64,000 nucleotides of DNA from CAZQGO01 sp964593065. Lineage in GTDB: Bacteria; Oederibacteriota; JAAXVQ01. Each line of letters opens with the position of its first letter. Position 1 is the stretch's first letter. The notes under the pieces were generated by a model. It saw nothing but the letters and a program-made list of their open reading frames with translations. It ran no database searches and was not told where the DNA came from. Position numbers and translations under genes: made by a program. Location: positions 83,602 through 147,601 of the forward strand of contig CAZQGO010000004.1 of assembly GCA_964593065.1 (NCBI GenBank), in the 5' to 3' direction. Below, in pieces: positions 9,038-15,489 of this stretch.

Positions 9038-9535
9038 TCAACAGGGTTTTCCCAGCACGCGGGCCTTGTCGTACAGCCTGCTTTCCACTTCCGCCAACAA
9101 TTCGATATCTTCCCGGTTGTAGAGCAGGAGCTTCCGGAGGGCAGCGGCATCTCCCCGCATTTGCCACTCCGACCAGAGTCGCATGGCTTCGAGTCCGTCC
9201 ACGCCTTCGGATTGGCGACGCAGGCCCAGCTGCCGTTCCACGGCTTTCAAGCCGCCCTTGAGGGATAAGCGCCAGCAGAAATACATCAAATCCTGGTGCG
9301 CGAAAAGGGTTTTCAGGTCCAGACCCAGCCGCCGCTTGATCACGGGCAGGTCGAAACGGGCTCCGTTGTAGGTCTTGATCAGCTCCACCTCCCGCAGGGC
9401 CTCCAGCAGATTGCGGGCCGTCGCCTCCGGTCCCACCAGTTGACGGGTTCCCCAACGGGGCCGGAAGAGGCCAATCACGGTGATTTCCCCGGCATAGGAG
9501 GTTTCGATGTCCAGGTAGGCCGCGCGGGCTGGCAT
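9038..9535 (-). CDS. DEDD (DnaQ/RNase H fold) exonuclease-like protein
   Basis: A 165-residue protein with the three exonuclease motifs: AYLDIETS (Exo I, Asp and Glu) near residue 8, KTYNGARFDLPVIKRR (Exo II, Asp) near residue 58 and LLYNREDIELLAEV (Exo III, Tyr/Asp) near residue 140. It belongs to the YprB-like RNase_H_2 group, predicted 3'-5' exonucleases on DNA or RNA. The ATG at 9535 has AAAGGG five bases upstream, formed at the stop of the ATPase gene; the earlier GTG lacks that spacing. It lies 9 bases after the ATPase gene and 62 before the HAD gene. Confidence 0.8.
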   Translation of the reverse strand: MPARAAYLDIETSYAGEITVIGLFRPRWGTRQLVGPEATARNLLEALREVELIKTYNGARFDLPVIKRRLGLDLKTLFAHQDLMYFCWRLSLKGGLKAVERQLGLRRQSEGVDGLEAMRLWSEWQMRGDAAALRKLLLYNREDIELLAEVESRLYDKARVLGKPC

Positions 9536-9544
9536 GGTCACCCT

Positions 9545-10657
9545 TTAGAGCATTCGCCGGTTCAGCCAATGCTGGAAGAAAACATCCTGGATGGCATACG
9601 CATCATCGCTTTTTTCCAAGATCTGCATGGCCAGCAGGCGTCCCAGGGATTTCTGTACCGTGGAAAAGCTTCCCAAATTGTGTTGGAGCAGGTAATCCTT
9701 GGAAAATATCTTTTTGCCACCCGCCGAAGCCACCGCACGCAACAGGTTCTTTTGATGCAGGGATAGATCCCGCCAAAGAAAAGTATAGAACACCGCATGG
9801 GTTTCCAGAATGGCCTCCAGCGTGTGGGTCAGGTTCTTCACCGAAATCACCTTGCTCGTGTGTCCGAGATTCCATAGTTCCCGGCAAATCAACTGGGTAA
9901 AGTGCGGATGGCCCCGCGAAAGCCTGAGGATTTCATCGATGACCGCTTCCTCGATGCGGTAACCCGTGTTCTCAAACCTGGTTTTAATGAAGGCCTTCAG
10001 ATAGCGTTCCTCGATCTTGGCCAAGGGAAGATGCACGAAGCCGGCGAGGTCTTTTTCGGGATAGGGCTCGAGGCTGATCAGCAGATAACCAACGCGGGTG
10101 TGGGCACGGGCGATGATTTTGATACTTTGCCGCAGTTCATCGGGCAGATTGCCCCCCGCCGTGATTTCATCCAGGCAAACGATGCAAGGCCGCTTTTTGT
10201 ACTCGGAAGTCAATTGGGAAAGCTCTAAAAGCGCTTGCGCCACGGCGGTATGATCATGCGCGCGGGTCAGGTCGATGGACAATTCCCCGTTCTTATCGAT
10301 TTTCAACACCAGCAATTTCTTGATATCCTCTTTCAGGATGTCCACGAAGCTGTGGAGTTCCTTGGTTTGTCGAAAAGCGGAACGCAGCAGTTCGGCTAAA
10401 AAAACCTCCATGAAACGGGGCAAGGAATAAGCATAATCGAAATCCACGTAGACCGTAATATTCCCCCGACGCTCAAATTCGGCCATCACCCTCCGGGCCA
10501 GGGACGACTTCCCGGAATATCGCGGTCCGGTCAGCAAGACGTTATGACCCACCATGAGCTCCGAGACCAGTAATTCCCTCTCACGGTAGCGGTCGGTAAA
10601 AAAATCGTTGCTGACGGCTTCCCCATAACGGAATGGATTGGGAATCAAGGTCGGCAC
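9545..10657 (-). CDS. AAA/STAND-type ATPase with C-terminal winged helix
   Basis: A 370-residue P-loop ATPase. Walker A is LLTGPRYSGKSSLARR at about residues 41-56, and Walker B is RPCIVCLDEITAG near residue 155. The sensor region and a helical lid (HPHFTQLICRELWNLG) follow, then a winged-helix region (LLRAVASAGGKKIFSKDYLL). This is the layout of archaeal-type ATPases of the AAA_34/ATPase_2 kind, which act as switches on nucleic acid or protein. The start is GTG at 10655-10657 with GGAA upstream. It heads an operon with an exonuclease and a HAD protein and has an operator over its promoter. The cellular role is unknown. Confidence 0.75.
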   Translation of the reverse strand: MPTLIPNPFRYGEAVSNDFFTDRYRERELLVSELMVGHNVLLTGPRYSGKSSLARRVMAEFERRGNITVYVDFDYAYSLPRFMEVFLAELLRSAFRQTKELHSFVDILKEDIKKLLVLKIDKNGELSIDLTRAHDHTAVAQALLELSQLTSEYKKRPCIVCLDEITAGGNLPDELRQSIKIIARAHTRVGYLLISLEPYPEKDLAGFVHLPLAKIEERYLKAFIKTRFENTGYRIEEAVIDEILRLSRGHPHFTQLICRELWNLGHTSKVISVKNLTHTLEAILETHAVFYTFLWRDLSLHQKNLLRAVASAGGKKIFSKDYLLQHNLGSFSTVQKSLGRLLAMQILEKSDDAYAIQDVFFQHWLNRRML

Positions 10658-10671
10658 CTCAGGTTCCGCTG

Positions 10672-10691
10672 ATTATACCGGGAGGTATAAT
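10672..10691. promoter_or_regulatory. Perfect palindromic operator over the ATPase promoter
   Basis: ATTATACC, spacer GGGA, GGTATAAT: 8-base arms with no mismatch. It overlaps the -10 box and the predicted transcription start, the usual place for a repressor to block initiation. Confidence 0.6.
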
Positions 10692-10715
10692 ATCGCGGAC
10701 CACATTGTTTGTCAA
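10687..10715 (-). promoter_or_regulatory. Sigma-70 type promoter for the ATPase operon
   Basis: TTGACA (10710-10715) and TATTAT (10687-10692) with a 17-base spacer, close to consensus. Transcription would start near 10680, about 23 bases before the GTG codon. Confidence 0.8.
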
Positions 10716-10724
10716 GACCCGCGT

Positions 10725-10755
10725 AAAAAAAAGGCTGCCCTCATAGAGGGCAGCC
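10725..10755 (-). terminator. Rho-independent terminator of the HU gene
   Basis: A perfect 10-bp stem (arms GGCTGCCCTC and GAGGGCAGCC, 10733-10742 and 10746-10755) with a 3-base loop, followed on the minus strand by eight T. It sits 28 bases after the HU stop codon. Confidence 0.95.
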
Positions 10756-10783
10756 TGACAAATTTCTATTCAGAAGGATTTGG

Positions 10784-11065
10784 TTACTTGCTCAAGACTT
10801 TCGTTTTCAGATCTTTGCTGACTCGAAAACGAATGACGGTCTTGGCTGGCACTTTTACCATCGCGCCGGTTTGCGGATTGCGTGCCATCCTGGCTTTGCG
10901 GTTCCGAACAGAGAAAATGCCCAAACCCTGAAGTTTGTACTTTTTCTCCTTTTTGAGCACTTTAGCGAGCAGGTCATTCTGCGCATCGAGGACGTTGGTG
11001 ATATCTTTCTTCTTAAGCCCTGTGGCGCTGACCAGCTTGTTAAGCATTTCACTCTTCGTTAGCAC
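10784..11065 (-). CDS. HU/IHF family nucleoid DNA-binding protein
   Basis: A 93-residue HU/IHF-fold protein that bends and compacts DNA as a dimer. The N-terminal helices read LTKSEMLNKLVSATGLKKKD, and the DNA-clamping arm has the conserved GIFSVRNRKARMARNPQTG near residues 51-69. GTG at 11063-11065 is chosen as start because the perfect ribosome site AAGGAGG (11074-11080) is then eight bases away. The in-frame GTG at 11072 abuts that site and could not use it. The gene is alone, with its own promoter and terminator. HU versus IHF subunit cannot be settled from sequence. Confidence 0.93.
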   Translation of the reverse strand: MLTKSEMLNKLVSATGLKKKDITNVLDAQNDLLAKVLKKEKKYKLQGLGIFSVRNRKARMARNPQTGAMVKVPAKTVIRFRVSKDLKTKVLSK

Positions 11066-11073
11066 TTTTTTCA

Positions 11074-11080
11074 CCTCCTT
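11074..11080 (-). promoter_or_regulatory. Ribosome-binding site that sets the HU start
   Basis: AAGGAGG, extended by TGA to a full anti-Shine-Dalgarno match. Spacing selects the GTG at 11063-11065 rather than the one at 11072-11074. Confidence 0.8.
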
Positions 11081-11134
11081 TTACTCTAATTTTTGAGAAG
11101 GTTGCCAAAGGAGTCTTTACTTCTCTAAGCATGA

Positions 11135-11163
11135 ATTATAAACGGACACTATATTTTGTGCAA
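11135..11163 (-). promoter_or_regulatory. Sigma-70 type promoter of the HU gene
   Basis: TTGCAC (11158-11163) and TATAAT (11135-11140) with a 17-base spacer. Transcription would start near 11128, giving an untranslated leader of about 60 bases. Confidence 0.88.
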
Positions 11164-11245
11164 GTATTTTTTCATTTCCCTGCATATTGTGGCCCGTATC
11201 TGGGGTTGCATTAAAAAAAACTGTTATGGGTTGTGGTTTACGTCA

Positions 11246-11267
11246 ATTCTATTCATTTCAATAGAAT
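11246..11267. repeat. 8-bp inverted repeat in the AT-rich gap upstream of the HU promoter
   Basis: ATTCTATT, six bases, AATAGAAT. It lies about 90 bases upstream of the HU -35 box and 100 bases after the zinc-ribbon gene. No T-tract follows, so it is more like a protein-binding site than a terminator. The rest of 11066-11366 shows only the HU promoter and leader, plus a 7-bp hairpin at 11351-11368 over the stop codon of the upstream gene. Confidence 0.35.
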
Positions 11268-11366
11268 AATTCGCAAACTTCTACGCGCAGTGCGCCGTTG
11301 GGAAACCGTTCAAGTTCCCGGCGAATTCACCTCATCGGCCTCAAGGCTGGAAATCGCCCTAGCGAT

Positions 11367-11564
11367 TTACTTTTTCTCCATGACCCTTCCGCAGCAATAA
11401 ATAGCCCTTTCGGTCAGGCCCCATTTATCCACGCTCAATTCACGGCCGCATTCGTAACAGACCACACGGTCCTTCGCGGTCGCGGGATTTTTCGTGCCTT
11501 TCACTGCGGCTTTCCGTGCGGGCTTTTTGGCTGATTTCTTTCGGGCGACTTTTTTCTTGGTCAT
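11367..11564 (-). CDS. Small Lys-rich protein with a cysteine (zinc-ribbon-like) tail
   Basis: A 65-residue protein not assigned to a named family. The first 30 residues are a basic Lys/Ala/Arg tail like histone H1 or nucleoid-protein tails (KKSAKKPARKAAVKG). The rest contains VVCYECGRE and AIYCCGR, four Cys arranged C-x2-C...C-C, which would suit a small zinc ribbon. It has its own promoter at 11622-11650 and sits between yraN and the HU gene. A DNA- or RNA-binding role is inferred from the basic tail only. Confidence 0.65.
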   Translation of the reverse strand: MTKKKVARKKSAKKPARKAAVKGTKNPATAKDRVVCYECGRELSVDKWGLTERAIYCCGRVMEKK

Positions 11565-11621
11565 CGGTCTTCTCCCTTCGAACCTGATTGTGAATACCCC
11601 GACCCCCGCGGCGATGAATTA

Positions 11622-11650
11622 ATTATAAATTTCCCCATGGGAATAGCCAA
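11622..11650 (-). promoter_or_regulatory. Promoter of the small zinc-ribbon gene
   Basis: TTGGCT (11645-11650) and TATAAT (11622-11627) with a 17-base spacer, giving a leader of about 50 bases. The -35 box is weak and the -10 box is consensus. Confidence 0.6.
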
Positions 11651-11667
11651 CCCATAATTCACTTTTT

Positions 11668-12024
11668 TTATCGCTCGCGGTCTGCCTGGAACGCGTCGGG
11701 TATCAGCTGGGGGGCTGTCTGCGGGGATAGCGCGATGACATCGAAACGGCAGGGCCGTTTCGCCAGGCCCGGATGCGACTGTAAATAATGCTGCGCCGTG
11801 CGCACGATGTGCCGTTGTTTTGCTCGGGTGACCGCCTCCGCCGGGAAACCATAGCTCAAGCCGGACCGTTGTTTGACTTCGATGAAACACAGTACGCCCC
11901 CGCTTTCCGCGATGATGTCGATCTCTCCCGCGGGGCAGCGGTAATTTCTTTCGCGCAGGCGATAGCCGTGCGCCGCCAGGTACCGGGCAGCCAGGTCTTC
12001 TCCGCTCTTGCCGGCGGGATGCAT
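11668..12024 (-). CDS. yraN: YraN/UPF0102 family nuclease-fold protein
   Basis: A 118-residue protein of the YraN (UPF0102) family, predicted Holliday-junction-resolvase/restriction-nuclease fold. The opening GKSGEDLAARYLAAHGYRLR and the core GEIDIIAE...CFIEVKQRSG (Asp, Glu-x-Lys catalytic pattern) near residues 33-54 are intact. Its biochemical role is still undefined in the literature I know. It starts two bases after rnhB, the classic yraN-rnhB pairing at the end of the rpsP-trmD-rplS operon. Confidence 0.92.
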   Translation of the reverse strand: MHPAGKSGEDLAARYLAAHGYRLRERNYRCPAGEIDIIAESGGVLCFIEVKQRSGLSYGFPAEAVTRAKQRHIVRTAQHYLQSHPGLAKRPCRFDVIALSPQTAPQLIPDAFQADRER

Positions 12025-12026
12025 GC

Positions 12027-12680
12027 TCAGGGCAGGGAGAACGACTGCTGCGCGATGGGCTGGAAACTGCGGCGGTGCAATTCACAAATACCGTGGGCCC
12101 GGATCGCCTCCAAATGCTCGACCGTGCCATAGCCTTTATGGCGGCCAAAGCCCCACTGGGGATACAGGGAATCATAATCCTCCATGATGCGGTCACGCGT
12201 GACCTTGGCGACAATGGAGGCGGCCGCGATCGACAGGCAAAGACCGTCTCCGTTCACCACGGCTTCGCCGGAATGGGCCCACTGGGGTTTTCGATTTCCG
12301 TCAATGAGGAGGTAATCCGGAGGTTGGGCCAGGCTTTCCACGGCGCGGCGCATGGCCAGAAAAGTAGCTTCGAGGATATTCAGGCGATCGATGCCGGCGG
12401 CATCCACGAGGCCGATGCCAATGCCGAGAGCGTGTTCGTGAAGCAGCATGTATAAATCCCGGCGTTTGGCCGGGGTCAGTTTTTTGGAATCCCGGACTTC
12501 ATGGAACCCGCGGGGTTGTTCCGGCAGGATGACGCAGGCTGCCACCACCGGTCCGGCCAGAGGTCCCCGTCCCGCTTCGTCGATGCCGCCGATCTTGCGA
12601 AATCCCAAGGCCTGCGCGGCCAGTTCATAAGACAACCGGCCTGCAATATCCTGCGGCACCTCTGGTCGGGAGAAAGCCAT
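12027..12680 (-). CDS. rnhB: Ribonuclease HII
   Basis: A 217-residue enzyme that cleaves RNA in RNA-DNA hybrids and removes single ribonucleotides from DNA. GGIDEAGRGPLAGPVVAA (catalytic Asp-Glu) is near residue 30, RDSKKLTPAKR follows, YLLIDGNRK carries the third Asp and SIAAASIVAKVTRDR is the signature helix. ATG at 12680 gives the normal family length. A longer frame starting at 12761 lacks a good ribosome site and adds an unrelated peptide. The gene lies 95 bases after rplS and 2 before yraN. Confidence 0.95.
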   Translation of the reverse strand: MAFSRPEVPQDIAGRLSYELAAQALGFRKIGGIDEAGRGPLAGPVVAACVILPEQPRGFHEVRDSKKLTPAKRRDLYMLLHEHALGIGIGLVDAAGIDRLNILEATFLAMRRAVESLAQPPDYLLIDGNRKPQWAHSGEAVVNGDGLCLSIAAASIVAKVTRDRIMEDYDSLYPQWGFGRHKGYGTVEHLEAIRAHGICELHRRSFQPIAQQSFSLP

Positions 12681-12775
12681 ACCCACCCCGGGAAAAAGGA
12701 TATACCGAACCGTTCCCTTCCCTTCGGTCCCGCCCATGCATTCCGGAACAGGCAACCGCAAGAGAAAACCGCCGC

Positions 12776-13282
12776 TTAAGCCTCCACCGGTTCCGCCGGG
12801 ACCGCGGCATTGGCAGCCTTGGCCTCGGCTTCACGTGCGGCCGCCTCGGCGGCGGCCTCGAGCGCGGACCGGGTTTGCTCTTCTTCCAAGGCCTTCCGAT
12901 CGGCTTCCTGGATTTGCAACAATTTCTCACGCTGCAATTCCCGGATGCGCGAATGCTTGCCCGTCTTGGTCCGGAGATAATACAATTTGGCCCGGTGGAC
13001 TTGTCCGCGCTTAACGATTTCCAATTTGGCGATCAAGGGAGAATGGAGGACGAACGTTCGTTCAACGCCGACTCCCGAGGCGATCCGGCGGACCTTGAAG
13101 GTCTCGCGGATGCCATCGCCCCGGCGGCCGATGACCACGCCTTCGAAGACCTGAATTCGCTCTTTTTCGCCTTCCTTGATCGTCAAGTGCACCTTCACGA
13201 CGTCGCCCGCCGAAAAAGTGGGAATACGCTTGGATTTAAAATAAGCTTTCTCAATGGATGCCAGTATTGCTCCCCGGTTCAT
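12776..13282 (-). CDS. rplS: 50S ribosomal protein L19 with acidic Ala/Glu C-terminal tail
   Basis: A 168-residue protein. The first 115 residues are a standard L19 (FSAGDVVKVHLTIKEGEKER, then QVFEGVVIGRRGDGIRETF and KTGKHSRIRE), which bridges the subunits of the ribosome. Residues about 118-168 are an extra helical tail rich in Ala and Glu, ending VPAEPVEA, absent from most L19 proteins. AGGAGG precedes the ATG, which overlaps the trmD stop by 4 bases. Confidence 0.96.
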   Translation of the reverse strand: MNRGAILASIEKAYFKSKRIPTFSAGDVVKVHLTIKEGEKERIQVFEGVVIGRRGDGIRETFKVRRIASGVGVERTFVLHSPLIAKLEIVKRGQVHRAKLYYLRTKTGKHSRIRELQREKLLQIQEADRKALEEEQTRSALEAAAEAAAREAEAKAANAAVPAEPVEA

Positions 13283-14061
13283 TCCCCTTGCCTCCTGCTT
13301 TTCCTGCCACGCCGTCGCATCTGCGTTAGCTCTGGAAGGATATTCTTGCCGGTCGCCTGCGGACCCAGCCGCGCGAATAAATCCGGCCTTTTTTCCAAGG
13401 TACGACGCACCTGCTGCCCCCGCCGCCACGCCAGGACCTTGCCATGGTCGCCGGTCAGCAATTCCTTGGGTACGCTCCAACCGCGGTACCGCGGCGGACG
13501 CGTGTAGTGGGGATAATCCAAAAACCCCCGTGAAAACGAATCTTCCGCCGCCGAATCCGCGGCTCCCAAGACGCCCGGAACCAGTCTCACGGCGGCATCC
13601 ACAACCACCGCAGCCGCAGGCTCGCCGCCCGACAGCACGAAATCCCCGATCGAGATCTCGCCGTCGCAGAGATGCTGGGCCACCCGCTCGTCCACGCCTT
13701 CGTATCGCCCGCAAATCAGCGTGAAACGTCCCACTCTGCTGAGCTGCCGGGCGAAATTTTGATCGAAGCGCCGCCCCGTAGGCGAGAGTAAATAAATTTT
13801 ACCCGTGCCTCCGCTTCGTCGAACCGCGAGCAAGGCCCGGGCGATCGGTTCGATTTTCAAGACCATGCCCCGGCCGCCCCCGTAGGGTTTATCGTCGGCC
13901 GTGCGGTGGCGGTCCCGGGTGTAATCCCGAATGTTGACCAGGTGCGGGCGGAAAAGACCCTTCTCCACGGCCCGCCGCAAAATGGAGTGGCCGAAGGCGG
14001 TCTCCAGGAGCTCCGGAAAAAGCGTCAGCACGTTCACCGTCAACGGCCGGCGAGGCGTCAT
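13279..14061 (-). CDS. trmD: tRNA (guanine-37-N1)-methyltransferase
   Basis: A 260-residue SPOUT methyltransferase that makes m1G37 in tRNAs reading CNN and related codons, preventing +1 frameshifts. Hallmarks are VLTLFPELLETAFGHSILRR at the start, DDKPYGGGRGMVLK, the knot segment LICGRYEGVDERVAQH and ISIGDFVLSGGEPAA. Its ATG overlaps the rimM stop by 4 bases and its own stop overlaps the rplS start by 4 bases, a tightly coupled operon. Confidence 0.97.
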   Translation of the reverse strand: MTPRRPLTVNVLTLFPELLETAFGHSILRRAVEKGLFRPHLVNIRDYTRDRHRTADDKPYGGGRGMVLKIEPIARALLAVRRSGGTGKIYLLSPTGRRFDQNFARQLSRVGRFTLICGRYEGVDERVAQHLCDGEISIGDFVLSGGEPAAAVVVDAAVRLVPGVLGAADSAAEDSFSRGFLDYPHYTRPPRYRGWSVPKELLTGDHGKVLAWRRGQQVRRTLEKRPDLFARLGPQATGKNILPELTQMRRRGRKSRRQGE

Positions 14062-14585
14062 GCCTCCAACCCCTTCGGCAAGCGGACGCGCATCCGCCCC
14101 CGTTCCAGATCAACCTCTAAAACCACGGACTTGACAGCCGGCAATAAAAGCTCCCCAGCCGGGCCTTGGACCGCGTAGATGTCGTTGGCGCCCGTCCGGT
14201 AAACCTCCGCGATTCTTCCGAGCGGCTGGCCGCTCTCGGTTTCGACCAGCAAGCCGACCACCTGGTCGATAAAATAGGAGCCGCGCGGCAACACCGGTCG
14301 TTCACGCGCCGGCAGGGCCAGATGGCCGTGGCTCAAAGCCCCGGCTTGTTCACGCGTGGCGAAGCCCGCAAATCTGACCAGATAATGGTCGCCACCCGAG
14401 CGCAGCTGATCCACCCGCAACCTCCGCCAGGCGCCTCGCGCTGCTCCCTGCCACCACATTTCCCGCAAACCTTCGAAGCGCCCGGGCACATCGCTGACGG
14501 AAAAGAGCCGCAACTCGCCGCGGATGCCGTGCGGTGCGCCCAACCTGCCGATCACCACCATCTCGTCGGTCGGTTCGGAAGGCAT
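14058..14585 (-). CDS. rimM: 16S rRNA processing protein RimM
   Basis: A 175-residue two-domain assembly factor of the 30S head that works with S19. The N-terminal domain has VVIGRLGAPHGIRGELRLFS, and the PRC-barrel domain starts with GSYFIDQVVGLLVETESG near residue 102 and contains YRTGANDIYAVQG. It sits between khpA and trmD in conserved order, overlapping trmD by 4 bases. Confidence 0.95.
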   Translation of the reverse strand: MPSEPTDEMVVIGRLGAPHGIRGELRLFSVSDVPGRFEGLREMWWQGAARGAWRRLRVDQLRSGGDHYLVRFAGFATREQAGALSHGHLALPARERPVLPRGSYFIDQVVGLLVETESGQPLGRIAEVYRTGANDIYAVQGPAGELLLPAVKSVVLEVDLERGRMRVRLPKGLEA

Positions 14586-14597
14586 GGGCCGTCCACA

Positions 14598-14828
14598 TCA
14601 CTCCTGGACAACCAAGGTTACTTTGCTTTTCGCCTTGGCGGAGGCGGCGGCCAGCACGTTGCGGATCGCCTTGATGGTCCGGCCCTGGCGGCCGATGACC
14701 ATACCCAGGTCTTCCTTGGCCACGGTCAATTCAATCACCTGGCCGTTGTCTCCCTGGCGTTCCTCCACCCGGACCGCCTCGGGATGTTCGACCAAAGCCT
14801 TGGCGAGAAATTCGATCAGCGCCTTCAC
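14598..14828 (-). CDS. khpA: KH-domain RNA-binding protein KhpA
   Basis: A 76-residue single KH domain with the GXXG loop in GMVIGRQGRTIKAIRNVL near residues 43-60. KhpA proteins bind structured RNA and in some bacteria influence cell division and small-RNA networks. The gene starts 2 bases after rpsP and lies 12 bases before rimM, the standard arrangement in the rpsP operon. Confidence 0.95.
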   Translation of the reverse strand: MKALIEFLAKALVEHPEAVRVEERQGDNGQVIELTVAKEDLGMVIGRQGRTIKAIRNVLAAASAKAKSKVTLVVQE

Positions 14829-14830
14829 GA

Positions 14831-15100
14831 CTACCGACTCGCGGACGCCGGCTTCGCCCCCTTGGTCAGCAGGCCTTTCTGAATAAATAGGCGCTTCACG
14901 GAAGGCGAAGGCAGCGCTCCCTTGGCCAGCCAGGCGCTCGTCTTCGGTTCATCCAGATCCAACCAAGCGGGTTTGCGCAGGTTGTCATACACGCCCAATT
15001 GCTCGATGCAACCATGCGGCCGTCTTGAATCCGTGACGACGATTCTCCAGAAAGGCTTGTGGGGGGCTCCCCGGCGAAGCATTTTAATGATGGTGGACAT
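14831..15100 (-). CDS. rpsP: 30S ribosomal protein S16
   Basis: An 89-residue S16, an early-binding protein of the 30S body. The family pattern MLRRGAPHKPFWRIVVTDSR and EQLGVYD are clear, though the segment between is shortened (RRPHGCIEQ instead of RRDGRYIE). GGAGGG lies four bases before the ATG. First protein gene after two tRNA genes in the same operon. Confidence 0.95.
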   Translation of the reverse strand: MSTIIKMLRRGAPHKPFWRIVVTDSRRPHGCIEQLGVYDNLRKPAWLDLDEPKTSAWLAKGALPSPSVKRLFIQKGLLTKGAKPASASR

Positions 15101-15154
15101 AACCCTCCGGCACGCTCCTCATCCGCGCGGTCCGCGCAAAATTGATGATTCGAA

Positions 15155-15230
15155 TGGAGCCGATGACCAGACTCGAACTGGTGACCCACGGTTTACGAAA
15201 CCGTTGCTCTACCAACTGAGCTACATCGGC
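15155..15230 (-). tRNA. tRNA-Thr (anticodon CGT)
   Basis: 76 bases including an encoded CCA end. The acceptor stem pairs GCCGATG with CATCGGC, the D arm contains AGCTCAGTTGGTAGAGC, the anticodon loop TTCGTAA presents CGT (reads ACG), and the T arm has GGTTCGAGTCC-like pairing (CCAGTTCGAGTCTGG). It lies between tRNA-Phe and rpsP. Confidence 0.97.
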
Positions 15231-15264
15231 AAGATGAACGGGATTTTAACCCGACAGAACCTCA

Positions 15265-15340
<76 letters not shown>

Positions 15341-15432
15341 GTAGGGTGGGCCGCCGGGAAACGCTAAGGATAAACGGGTTTTTCCGGAGTGCCCGAAAAC
15401 CGCAACACGGGTTTTTCCCTCGAAAACGCCAA

Positions 15433-15461
15433 ATAATATCAAAGTTCCAAGTGGGTGTCAA
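15433..15461 (-). promoter_or_regulatory. Strong promoter for the tRNA-ribosomal operon
   Basis: TTGACA (15456-15461), 17 bases, TATTAT (15433-15438). It lies about 93 bases upstream of tRNA-Phe and just after secA ends, and probably drives tRNA-Phe, tRNA-Thr, rpsP and the genes down to yraN. Confidence 0.88.
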
Positions 15462-15489
15462 CTCTTTCCTGTGTAATTCTCGGGAGGAA

